A DNA stretch of 55,880 bases from Pseudomonadota bacterium (GTDB taxonomy: Bacteria > Myxococcota_A > UBA796 > GCA-2862545): positions 1 through 55,880 of the forward strand of contig CANNIZ010000027.1 in NCBI GenBank assembly GCA_947505245.1, given 5' to 3'. The notes under the pieces are model-generated. The model made no database searches. It had not been told where the DNA came from and worked only from the letters and a program-made list of their open reading frames with translations. Position numbers and translations under genes: made by a program. Of this stretch, positions 40,385 to 47,584 are shown piece by piece. Position 1 is the first letter of the stretch; each line of letters opens with the position of its first letter.

Positions 40385-41466
40385 CCGTTCCGCTTCGCGA
40401 AGTCACCCATGAACGACACGAGCGCGTCCACGGCCGGCTCGTTCTGCGCGTTGTACAGGCTCGCGCGCAGGCCGCCCACCGCGCGGTGGCCCTTGAGCCC
40501 CGTCATGTGGGCCTTGTCGGCTTCCTTGTGGAAGGCGGTGTCCTTGTCTTCGGTCGGCGTGCGCCACGTCAGGTTCATGTGCGACCGCGAGTCCGCGCGG
40601 ACCGTGCCCGTGTAGAAGCCTCCGGAGCCGTCGATCGCCGCGTACACCTTGCCGGCCTTGCGCGCGTTGGCCTCGCCGATCGCCGCGACGCCGCCCTGGC
40701 GCTCGATCCACGCGCACACGCGCTCGATGAAGTAGATGCCCCACGTGTTCGGCGTGTTGTACATGCTGCCGTTCTCGCGGTGCACGTCGTACTGCAGCAT
40801 CGTGGGCAGGTCTTTGGTGCAGCGATCCAGCGCCTTCTGGCTGATCACCACGACCGTGACGCCCGAGGGGCCGAGGTTCTTCTGCGCGCCGGCGTACAGG
40901 ATGTCGAACTTCGACCCGTCCACCGGGCGCGACAGGATGTCCGACGAGGCGTCGCAAACGAGCAGCGCGTCGCCCGAGACCTCGGGGACGTAGTCGAACT
41001 GCGTGCCGTAGATGGTGTTGTTGCTCGTGTAGTGCAGGTACGCCGCGTCGGGCGGCAGGCTCCACGCGCCGGGGCGAGGCACGTGATCGTAGGCGGTGGC
41101 CTTGCTCGACCACACGACGCGCACGGTGCCGTAGCGCTTGGCCTCCTTCTCGGCGCGCTCGGCCCAGTACCCGGTCTCCAGGTACGCCGCGGTGCCGCCT
41201 TTCAGCAGGCTCGCCGGCACCTGGAAGAACTGCGTGGACGCGCCGCCCGGCAGGAACAGCACGTGCTGGTCCTTGTTCAGGCCGAGCAGCTTGGACAGGC
41301 GCTGGCGCGCGCTCTCGACGACCGCCTCGTACGTCTTGGTGCGGTGGCTGCACTCCATGACGCCCACCCCGGTGCCCTGGAAGTCCCACAGGGCCTCCTG
41401 GGCCTCGCGCAGGACCTCTTCGGGCAACACGCCGGGACCGGCCGAGAAGTTGTGGATGCGGGCCAT
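40381..41466 (-). CDS. serC: Phosphoserine aminotransferase
   Basis: This 361-residue PLP enzyme converts 3-phosphohydroxypyruvate to phosphoserine in serine synthesis, and acts in pyridoxine synthesis in some bacteria. Family motifs are FSAGPGVLPEEVL, HRTKTYEAVV, FLPGGASTQF, HYTSNNTIYGTQF, CDASSDILSRPV and YAGAQKNLGPSGVT with the PLP lysine Lys196. Length and order match SerC. The ATG at 41466 has GGAGG five bases upstream; a GTG two codons earlier is not needed. No serA or serB is in the window. It is translationally coupled to the DUF2252 gene downstream. Confidence 0.97.
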   Translation of the reverse strand: MARIHNFSAGPGVLPEEVLREAQEALWDFQGTGVGVMECSHRTKTYEAVVESARQRLSKLLGLNKDQHVLFLPGGASTQFFQVPASLLKGGTAAYLETGYWAERAEKEAKRYGTVRVVWSSKATAYDHVPRPGAWSLPPDAAYLHYTSNNTIYGTQFDYVPEVSGDALLVCDASSDILSRPVDGSKFDILYAGAQKNLGPSGVTVVVISQKALDRCTKDLPTMLQYDVHRENGSMYNTPNTWGIYFIERVCAWIERQGGVAAIGEANARKAGKVYAAIDGSGGFYTGTVRADSRSHMNLTWRTPTEDKDTAFHKEADKAHMTGLKGHRAVGGLRASLYNAQNEPAVDALVSFMGDFAKRNG

Positions 41467-41522
41467 GAGCACCTCCGAGGCGGCGTCTGCCGCGTCGGGG
41501 TTCTATCACGGCTCGGGTTCTG

Positions 41523-41909
41523 CTACTTCAGCCGTTTGAGCAGATCGTCCACGCCGGCCAGCCATTCCTTGGGGTCCGCGTCGTTCCACAGCTCGCGAAG
41601 CTCGTCGCGCTCGCGCACGTCGGCGACGCACTTGCGCGCCTTGGCGAGCAGCTCCTTGTCCTTGATCTCGTCCGCGAGGTCGTCCAAGTTGTTCTTGATG
41701 CCGTCCGGGAGGTTCTTGACCGGCTTTCCGCGGGCGGCGGCGAGCGACTCGGCGGCGGCGATCACGCAGCAGCCGACGTCGGCGTCGAGGTATTCGTCGG
41801 TGACGGCGTCGAACGCGTCGCGCACGGCGTCAGGGCCTTCGCGCAGGAACGTGGTCACCCAGTCCATCGCGGTGTCGTTGTCGAAGCTGCCCGAACCCCA
41901 CGCGCCCAT
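41523..41909 (-). CDS. DUF4259 protein
   Basis: This 128-residue small cytosolic protein has the DUF4259 signature at its N-terminus (MGAWGSGSFDNDTAMDWV, followed by FLREGPDAVRDAFD). The rest is helical with DADVGCCVIAAAESLAAARG and charged C-terminal helices (LADEIKDKELLAKARKCVADV). It starts at an ATG with GGAG upstream. It lies 39 bp after the creatininase-like gene and 56 bp before serC on the same strand. The family's function is unknown; proteins of this type appear in diverse contexts including toxin neighbourhoods, but no toxin gene is next to this one. Confidence 0.85.
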   Translation of the reverse strand: MGAWGSGSFDNDTAMDWVTTFLREGPDAVRDAFDAVTDEYLDADVGCCVIAAAESLAAARGKPVKNLPDGIKNNLDDLADEIKDKELLAKARKCVADVRERDELRELWNDADPKEWLAGVDDLLKRLK

Positions 41910-41948
41910 GTGTCCGCTCCCCGTTTCGAGATGGCGCGCCGTTTAACG

Positions 41949-42923
41949 CTACAGGCGCATCTGGTCGAGCGGGATGTGGGGCGCTTTTGCGACGCGACCA
42001 CCGAGCGAAAGGAACCGCAGCCACGGCATGATCGGCTGCGTTCCGACGCCGCTCCCGAGCAGCGAGGCGACCGTGGGCGCTTCGAACTTGTCGAGCATGG
42101 ACTCGGCGAACACGGCGCCGGCTTCGGGTGTGGCGAGGGCGGGGTGGCTCGTGTAGGCGTTGAACGGGCGCAGGTTCATCCAGCCCATCGCGCGGGACAC
42201 GAAGCGGACCTCGGTGGCGAACACGCCCGCGGGCATGACGCGGTGGATGCCGGCGGTGACGCGGTCGTCGCCGAACGCCGGGCAGGGCGGCAGTTCCTTG
42301 TAGATCGGCGATACGGCCTGCGGCGCATAGTGCAGCGTGACCGAGGTCTCGAAGAACCCGGCGTGGAAGTCGTAACGGAGGCCCTCGAGGATCTGCGTAC
42401 GAAGCGGCTCGTCGAGGTGCTTGACCGCGTCCTTGAACTCGGACGGGTCGAGCGTGAGCTGCTCCTGCATCACGAGGTTGAACGGGGCGACGGCGCGCAC
42501 GCCGGCCTTCCGGAGCACCGCGAGCCCCGCCTCGATCGCGAGGTTGTGCAGCGGGGCGCCGTGGAACGTGAGGATGACGACGCGCTGGACGCCGAGCTCG
42601 GCGAGGGCGCGGCAGGTCTCGCGCACCACGTCGCGCACGACGGCGTAGGAAAGCTGGCGCGACCCCGGGCCTGGACAGGGCTCCACGCCCACCTCGAGGT
42701 CTGACGCGAACACGAGCGGCCAGGTCGCGGCCTCCCCGCCGCGGGCGATGAGGCGGGCGTGCAGATCGCGCGCGAGCCCGCGGGACACGAGGCGATCGTT
42801 GTGCAGCGAGAGGTGCGGGCCGTGGTACTCGACCGGGTTCACGGTGAGGAACACGGGGACGCCGGTGGCAGCTAGCCGTTTGGCCTCGACGTGGGGCAGG
42901 TCGAGCAGCTCGATCGGGATCAT
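41949..42923 (-). CDS. Creatininase-family amidohydrolase
   Basis: This 324-residue protein carries the creatininase-family metal site: VEYHGPHLSLHND (Glu32, His34, His37, Asp43), FHGAPLHN in place of HGGN, and HAGFFETS with its His/Glu. The family includes creatinine amidohydrolase and enzymes that open cyclic amides in pterin or cofactor pathways. The C-terminal 100 residues (about 225-324) exceed the usual family length. The ATG overlaps the lgt stop (ATGA). The substrate cannot be assigned. The loop HGAPLHN instead of HGGNGGN suggests a divergent specificity. Confidence 0.85.
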   Translation of the reverse strand: MIPIELLDLPHVEAKRLAATGVPVFLTVNPVEYHGPHLSLHNDRLVSRGLARDLHARLIARGGEAATWPLVFASDLEVGVEPCPGPGSRQLSYAVVRDVVRETCRALAELGVQRVVILTFHGAPLHNLAIEAGLAVLRKAGVRAVAPFNLVMQEQLTLDPSEFKDAVKHLDEPLRTQILEGLRYDFHAGFFETSVTLHYAPQAVSPIYKELPPCPAFGDDRVTAGIHRVMPAGVFATEVRFVSRAMGWMNLRPFNAYTSHPALATPEAGAVFAESMLDKFEAPTVASLLGSGVGTQPIMPWLRFLSLGGRVAKAPHIPLDQMRL

Positions 42924-43816
42924 GCCTTCGCCTTGGCGTCCGGGACGACCGTGCCCGGCGGGGCCCACACCGGCGCGTCGCCCGACTTGAGGCGGTTCCG
43001 CATCATCGCGGCGGCGCCGAAGAACACGATCACGCACCAGAACTGCGCGGGCGTGAAGCCGTAGTAGTGGGCGTCGGTGTCCGCCGGGCGCAGCGAGTCC
43101 ATCAGGAACCGCGTGGGCGTGTACGCGAGCGTGAGGAACAGCGGGTAGAAGCCCGGCACGCGGGCCTTGCGGTCGAGCAGCAGCATGACGCCGAACGCGC
43201 CGAGCGACCACAGCGCCTCGTACAGTCCCATGTCGTGGCACGCGATGTCCGCGAGCTTGTTGTTCCCAGGCGGGCAGATGCCGTACACACCGAGGTAGAA
43301 GTTTGTCGGTGGACCCGGGTGATCGTGGGCGGAAAAGCAGCCCATACGTCCGAGGAACCAGCCGAGTCCGAGCCCGATCGACAGGCAGTCGACGTACGGC
43401 CAGACGGGCAGGTTCTCCTTCTTGAAGAAGATGTAGAGCAGCGGTCCGCACGCGAGGAAGCCGCCCCACGACGACAAGCCGTCCCACAGGCGCAGGAACA
43501 GGGCGGGGTGCGCGAGGAACTCAGCCGGCGCGTACATCAGCCCGTAGCCGACGTGACCGCCGATGAACGTGCCGGCGACGAGCCAGCCGACGACCTGGTT
43601 GATCTTCTCGGGGTCCAGCCCGATGCGCTTCGCGCGGTCCATCGCGACGCGGGCGCCGAGCATGAAGCCAAGCGCGACGAGGACGCCGAACGCGTGAATC
43701 GGGATCTCGGTGAGCGGCTTTGACCAGCCGAGCACGCTGGCGACGGCCTCACCGATGACGGCGGGCACGGGGATGTGCAGGACAGGCTGGCGAAACCAGG
43801 GGATCAACGGATGCAC
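42920..43816 (-). CDS. lgt: Prolipoprotein diacylglyceryl transferase
   Basis: This 298-residue inner-membrane enzyme transfers diacylglycerol to the lipobox cysteine of prolipoproteins. It has about seven hydrophobic segments, the N-terminal IPIHAFGVLVALGFMLG motif, and the signature GRMGCFSAHDHPG where many Lgt proteins have GRxGNFxNxE. That HDHPG form is one I associate with deltaproteobacterial Lgt-like proteins. Conserved YEALWSLGAFGVMLLLDRK and FYPLFLTLAYTPTRFLMDSLR complete the match. The start is GTG 43816 with GGAGG four bases upstream. It is coupled to the creatininase gene. More than a dozen lipoproteins in this window need this enzyme. It is possibly one of several Lgt paralogues. 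Confidence 0.92.
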   Translation of the reverse strand: MHPLIPWFRQPVLHIPVPAVIGEAVASVLGWSKPLTEIPIHAFGVLVALGFMLGARVAMDRAKRIGLDPEKINQVVGWLVAGTFIGGHVGYGLMYAPAEFLAHPALFLRLWDGLSSWGGFLACGPLLYIFFKKENLPVWPYVDCLSIGLGLGWFLGRMGCFSAHDHPGPPTNFYLGVYGICPPGNNKLADIACHDMGLYEALWSLGAFGVMLLLDRKARVPGFYPLFLTLAYTPTRFLMDSLRPADTDAHYYGFTPAQFWCVIVFFGAAAMMRNRLKSGDAPVWAPPGTVVPDAKAKA

Positions 43817-43898
43817 GTTCCCTCCGAGCGCGGCCGTCCCGGGTAACCCGTCGGGCGACGTCGGAGCAGGCTATAGTCCAGGGCCCCGAGGTTCGCAG

Positions 43899-45017
43899 TT
43901 GGCGCTGATCTCTTTCGACAAGCGACAGATCGTCGCAAAGCTGGTGATCGTCGGCGCCGACGGCGCGGGCTCGAACACCAGCCTTCGGGCGCTGCACGGG
44001 CGGATCACGTCCCGGTACAAGGGCGAGATCTTCTCGTTCGGGTTGGAGCCCGAAGAGACCTCGTTCGTCTTCGAATACGATGCGCCTCGTTCGTGTGTGC
44101 CGGGCTTCGACCTGCGCGTGCGGGTGTACTCGCTGCCTGGCCGCATCGGCTCGCCGGTGCACCGCGACCTCGTGTTGCGCGAGCTCGACGGGGTGTTGCT
44201 GGTGCTGGACGCGCGGCCCGAGCGGGCCTCCGCGAACAAGTCGACGCTCGATGACGTGGCGGACCGTCTGCTGGGCTACGGACGGCCGCTCGACCGCACC
44301 CCGTTGGTCGTCGAGGTCAACCACCGCGACCACCTCACCGCGCGCTCTCCAGAAGCGGTGGTCGCCAACCTTGGCCTGCCCAGCGCACCGATCATCCCGT
44401 CGAACGCGCGCACCGCGCAGGGGGTCGTAGAGACCCACGACGCGCTCCTGCTGGACGTGGCATCGCGGCTGCGCGACAACCTCGCGGGAAACCTCGAAAG
44501 CATCGTGCTCGTCGCGACAACCGGGGCTCCGTCCTCCGACGAAGACCTCGTCGCGCAGCACGTGAGCCTCCTCGCTGGCAACATCGCGTTCGGCCTGTTG
44601 GACTCGGGCGCCGCTGAGCTGAACGCTGCGATGACCAAGCGCTTCCTGGCGCTCCCAGCCGGGGAGCGGGTCGAGGTCGCGTTTCAACCGCGCGACTTCG
44701 TGTTGATGCGGCCCGTGCACATCCTGGAGACGCGCCTGGAGGCGGACGGCGTGTTCGTCGACCTCGTCATGGAGCGCCTGTCCGGAGGGGCCCCGAAGCG
44801 TTTGCCGCTGATGCTCGCGAACCGGCCCCCGGACGCCCAGCCCGTGCAGCGACACGTGACGCAGACCGCCACCAAGGCGGTGACGCGCGACCTTCCGATG
44901 AAGGTGGACATGGCGCCGCCGGAAGCGGAGGACTTCCCGCCGGTTTGGTACGGGGTCGCGGGCATCGCCGCGGGGATCGTGGTGGGGATGTTGATCGCGT
45001 ACGTCGCGTTCGTCTGA
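43899..45017 (+). CDS. MglA-like GTPase-fold protein with degenerate P-loop and C-terminal membrane anchor
   Basis: This 372-residue protein aligns by motif to MglA/Gtr-type small GTPases: a first strand KLVIVGADGAGSNTSLRAL, then LRVRVYSLPGRIGSPVHRDLVL (MglA has VYTVPGQ), LDGVLLVLDARPERASANKSTL, and VVEVNHRD in place of NKRD. The P-loop lysine is lost (GADGAGSN at 19-26), and the usual Gln after PG is Arg82, so GTP hydrolysis is doubtful. A C-terminal domain (about 190-340) is followed by one membrane helix (about 347-370). The TTG at 43899 has GAGG seven bases upstream. It is divergent from lgt. The trypsin gene begins one base after the stop. It probably works as a membrane-tethered pseudo-GTPase. 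Confidence 0.75.
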   Translation: MALISFDKRQIVAKLVIVGADGAGSNTSLRALHGRITSRYKGEIFSFGLEPEETSFVFEYDAPRSCVPGFDLRVRVYSLPGRIGSPVHRDLVLRELDGVLLVLDARPERASANKSTLDDVADRLLGYGRPLDRTPLVVEVNHRDHLTARSPEAVVANLGLPSAPIIPSNARTAQGVVETHDALLLDVASRLRDNLAGNLESIVLVATTGAPSSDEDLVAQHVSLLAGNIAFGLLDSGAAELNAAMTKRFLALPAGERVEVAFQPRDFVLMRPVHILETRLEADGVFVDLVMERLSGGAPKRLPLMLANRPPDAQPVQRHVTQTATKAVTRDLPMKVDMAPPEAEDFPPVWYGVAGIAAGIVVGMLIAYVAFV

Positions 45018-45018
45018 C

Positions 45019-46137
45019 ATGCCGGGAATCGTTGGAGGGGATGTCGCGGACGAGGGCGCCTGGCCGGACGTCGTAGCCGTCGAGTACCCCTGGGGGACGG
45101 GTTGCACGGGCACGCTGGTGGCCCCGACGCTCGTGCTCACCGCGGGGCACTGCGTGAACGGAGCCCGGACCGCCATCATCGGCGCGCACGACTACGACGT
45201 GGACGGCGAGCGCATCGCGGTGGTGGACTCGTGGGGGCACGACGACCCGATCCACACCTTCGATGTCGGCGTGCTCGTGCTCGAACACGCGGCGGCCGCG
45301 ACGCCCCGCCTGCTCGTGCGGGACTGCGTGGTCGACGAGGTCGTCGACGGCGCCCCGGTCACGCTCGCCGGGTACGGGGCGATCAACGGCGCGGGCACCG
45401 AGTACGAGACGGTGCTGCGCGAGGCGCACACGACGATTCAGGACGCGGACTGCGGCGACGTCGCGCGCGGCTGCAACGCGGCCGTGAGCCCCGGGGGCGA
45501 GGTGATCGCGGGCGGGGAGGGGATCGACTCGTGCAACGGCGACTCGGGAGGGCCGCTGTTCCTCGAGCGCGTCGACGGGCCGTGGTTGCTCGGGGTCACG
45601 TCGCGCGCGGCCCAGCCCTCCGAACACGTTTGCGGGGACGGCGGCATCTACGTTCGCGTCGACGCGATCGCGGAGTGGATCGAGTCGACGTCGGGGCTCG
45701 CGTTGCCGCGGCCCGCCTGTGAAGGCTGGAACGCGCCGCCGGAGCCGACCGCCGACGGGATCGTCGTGTATGCCGGCGACACCGCGACCGCGACGGTGTC
45801 TCCGAACGATCCGGACGTCGGCCAGGGGCACTCGTTCACGATCCCGTCGCCGCCGCTCGGGGCCGTTCGCATCGATACGGACGGCGTGATCGCGTACACG
45901 GCGCCGGAGAGCTACGTCGGTTCGGACGATTTCGTCGTCGTCGTCGCGGATGACGGCGTCCCGGTGCGCTCCGCGACGGTGACGGTGACGGTCGACGTGC
46001 ACCCGCAGCCGATCGCGCGCGGAGGCTGCTCGACAGCGGCAGGTGCGTCGCCGGGCGCGTTGGTTGTGTTGCTCATGGCGGCGGCGCGACGGCGCACTTC
46101 AGGAAGAACGGGTTCGCGGGGCCGATCCACGGGGTGA
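45019..46137 (+). CDS. Trypsin-like serine protease with MYXO-CTERM-like tail, no signal peptide
   Basis: This 372-residue chymotrypsin-family protease begins at MPGIVGG, directly at the mature N-terminus motif. The triad is His44 (TAGHC), Asp82 (HTFDVGVLVL) and Ser176 (GDSGGP). Asp170 before the nucleophile predicts cleavage after Arg/Lys. A cadherin-like beta domain (about 240-330) and a sorting tail (GGCSTAAG, GALVVLLMAAARRR) follow. The tail carries 13 extra residues that run into the convergent gene. There is no signal peptide and no clear Shine-Dalgarno, yet the tail implies export. The start is one base after the upstream stop, so coupling or a +1 shift at GTC-TGA-C may supply a membrane anchor. 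Confidence 0.85.
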   Translation: MPGIVGGDVADEGAWPDVVAVEYPWGTGCTGTLVAPTLVLTAGHCVNGARTAIIGAHDYDVDGERIAVVDSWGHDDPIHTFDVGVLVLEHAAAATPRLLVRDCVVDEVVDGAPVTLAGYGAINGAGTEYETVLREAHTTIQDADCGDVARGCNAAVSPGGEVIAGGEGIDSCNGDSGGPLFLERVDGPWLLGVTSRAAQPSEHVCGDGGIYVRVDAIAEWIESTSGLALPRPACEGWNAPPEPTADGIVVYAGDTATATVSPNDPDVGQGHSFTIPSPPLGAVRIDTDGVIAYTAPESYVGSDDFVVVVADDGVPVRSATVTVTVDVHPQPIARGGCSTAAGASPGALVVLLMAAARRRTSGRTGSRGRSTG

Positions 46138-47521
46138 GGTCGGCGGGAGTCTCGGCGAGCGGCGTCGGGAGGTAGGTCAGGTCGGCGGGCCACGCGAACG
46201 TGTTCGTCTCGCAAACTGCGTTCTGGCAGCGCGCGGCGTGGTCGCCGATCACGTGGATGCCGGCGGCGCCCACGGACGGGTCGCGGAAGTCGTTGCACGC
46301 CCACGAGCTCGCCTGCCCGAGCGGCTCGATCGGAGGCCAATCGGCCGGCTCGTCGACCCCCGCGTGCGCGACGAGCCCGCGCGCGAGGTTCCCGGTCGAC
46401 CACCACTCACCGTTTTCGCTGATCAGCCCGGCCGCGCGCCACTCATCGGCCAGGGACGCGGGCGACACGTACACCGGCACGAGCGCGGTCCACTCGTTCG
46501 GCTGGCCGCCGTGGCTCGGGTTGAACCTGCCGTTCGTCGGCACCTGACCGGGGGTCTCGCCGTGATCGCCGAGGATCACCAGCACGAGATCGTCTTCGCG
46601 ACCCGCCGCGTCCACCGCGTCGAGCAGCCGTTCGAGCCGGTCTTCGAACATCTCGGCGCGCGTCGTCGCGATGGCGTCCCGCATCGACCCCCACAACATC
46701 GCCCGGGCTGGGAGGGGGTCGTTCTGGAACGACTCGATCAGCGCCGCCTCGAGGTCGAGCAGCATCGGCCGCGAAAGCCAGGCGGTGCGGCGATCGTCGT
46801 TTGCCTGCACGAGGCGTGCGTGGACCGCGTACTGCCACATCGCGTCGCAGCCGGGCGCGTACACGCTGTCCGCGCAGCGCGGTGGGGTGTGACCACCGAC
46901 CTCGAACGAGTTCAGGAACAACTCGAGGTTCTCGCCGTCGAACAGCCGCTGCTCGAGGTCGTCCAGCGCGAAATGAACTGCACGGTCGCTCTCGGGCGTC
47001 GGCGTCCACGCGAGGCCGCTCCCGTTGACTCCCTCGCCGAACGCGACGTCAGCGCCCTGCATGAACGCGGAATGCTCGGCGTCACACTGCCACACCGTGC
47101 CGGGGCCGAGCGTGGCGTTGTCGGCGCCGAAGACATACGCGCCGCCGTTGTGGTGGGCGATGCGAGCGAGGGCGTTCTCGCTGCCGCACTGGGGGGAGGT
47201 GCGGGCCGAGAGCGGTGCCTCCGCGTGTTCGGGCCAGAGCAATCGGGTGTGGGCGGGGGCCGTCCACGACGATGGGGAAACGCCGCCTTCCACGCACGCG
47301 AGGTCGCGGCCATGTTCGGCGAGGATCGCGCGGGTGGCTTCGCAAAAACCGGCTTCGTCGGCCGCCCGCGCGCCGAGCGTGTCGAGCGTCCAGTACACCA
47401 CGACGCCTCGGTAGTCCCCGATCGCGTCGGTTTCTACGGCGGTGTCGGGCGGCTCTGTGTCGACGGGCCCGGTCTCGGGCGCGCGGGCGCAGGCGAAAAG
47501 CAGGGGCCATAGAACAGGGAT
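46073..47521 (-). CDS. Alkaline-phosphatase-superfamily lipoprotein, apparent ATC start
   Basis: This protein of about 482 residues has sulfatase/phosphodiesterase-like motifs (VVVYWTLDTLGARA, SPSSWTAPAHTRLLWPEH, LVLVILGDHGETPGQ, IHVIGDHAARCQ). The N-terminus is a lipoprotein signal (PVLWPLLFACARAPE) followed by the Asp/Thr-rich linker VDTEPPDTAVETD. No ATG, GTG or TTG lies in frame between the signal and an upstream GGAGAG site; the codon at correct spacing is ATC (47521-47519). Starting there gives a signal like others in the window. An out-of-frame ATG at 47510 is rejected. The 3' end overlaps the trypsin gene by 65 bases (convergent). The substrate is unknown. Confidence 0.75.
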   Translation of the reverse strand: MPVLWPLLFACARAPETGPVDTEPPDTAVETDAIGDYRGVVVYWTLDTLGARAADEAGFCEATRAILAEHGRDLACVEGGVSPSSWTAPAHTRLLWPEHAEAPLSARTSPQCGSENALARIAHHNGGAYVFGADNATLGPGTVWQCDAEHSAFMQGADVAFGEGVNGSGLAWTPTPESDRAVHFALDDLEQRLFDGENLELFLNSFEVGGHTPPRCADSVYAPGCDAMWQYAVHARLVQANDDRRTAWLSRPMLLDLEAALIESFQNDPLPARAMLWGSMRDAIATTRAEMFEDRLERLLDAVDAAGREDDLVLVILGDHGETPGQVPTNGRFNPSHGGQPNEWTALVPVYVSPASLADEWRAAGLISENGEWWSTGNLARGLVAHAGVDEPADWPPIEPLGQASSWACNDFRDPSVGAAGIHVIGDHAARCQNAVCETNTFAWPADLTYLPTPLAETPADLTPWIGPANPFFLKCAVAPPP

Positions 47522-47584
47522 TAGAGTCTCTCCGAATCGACAGGGGCCGTGGTGACGTTTACGTCCGGCGCTCTGGAGGACACT

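Noticed and set aside
41523..41909. DUF4259 protein as an immunity protein of a toxin system
   Set aside because: No toxin, secretion or polymorphic-toxin gene is adjacent; neighbours are creatininase and serC.
47082..47510. ATG at 47510 as the start of the gene opposite the EF-hand gene
   Set aside because: It opens a different, Arg-rich frame without motifs; the AlkP-superfamily motifs and lipobox are in the frame that begins at the ATC at 47521.
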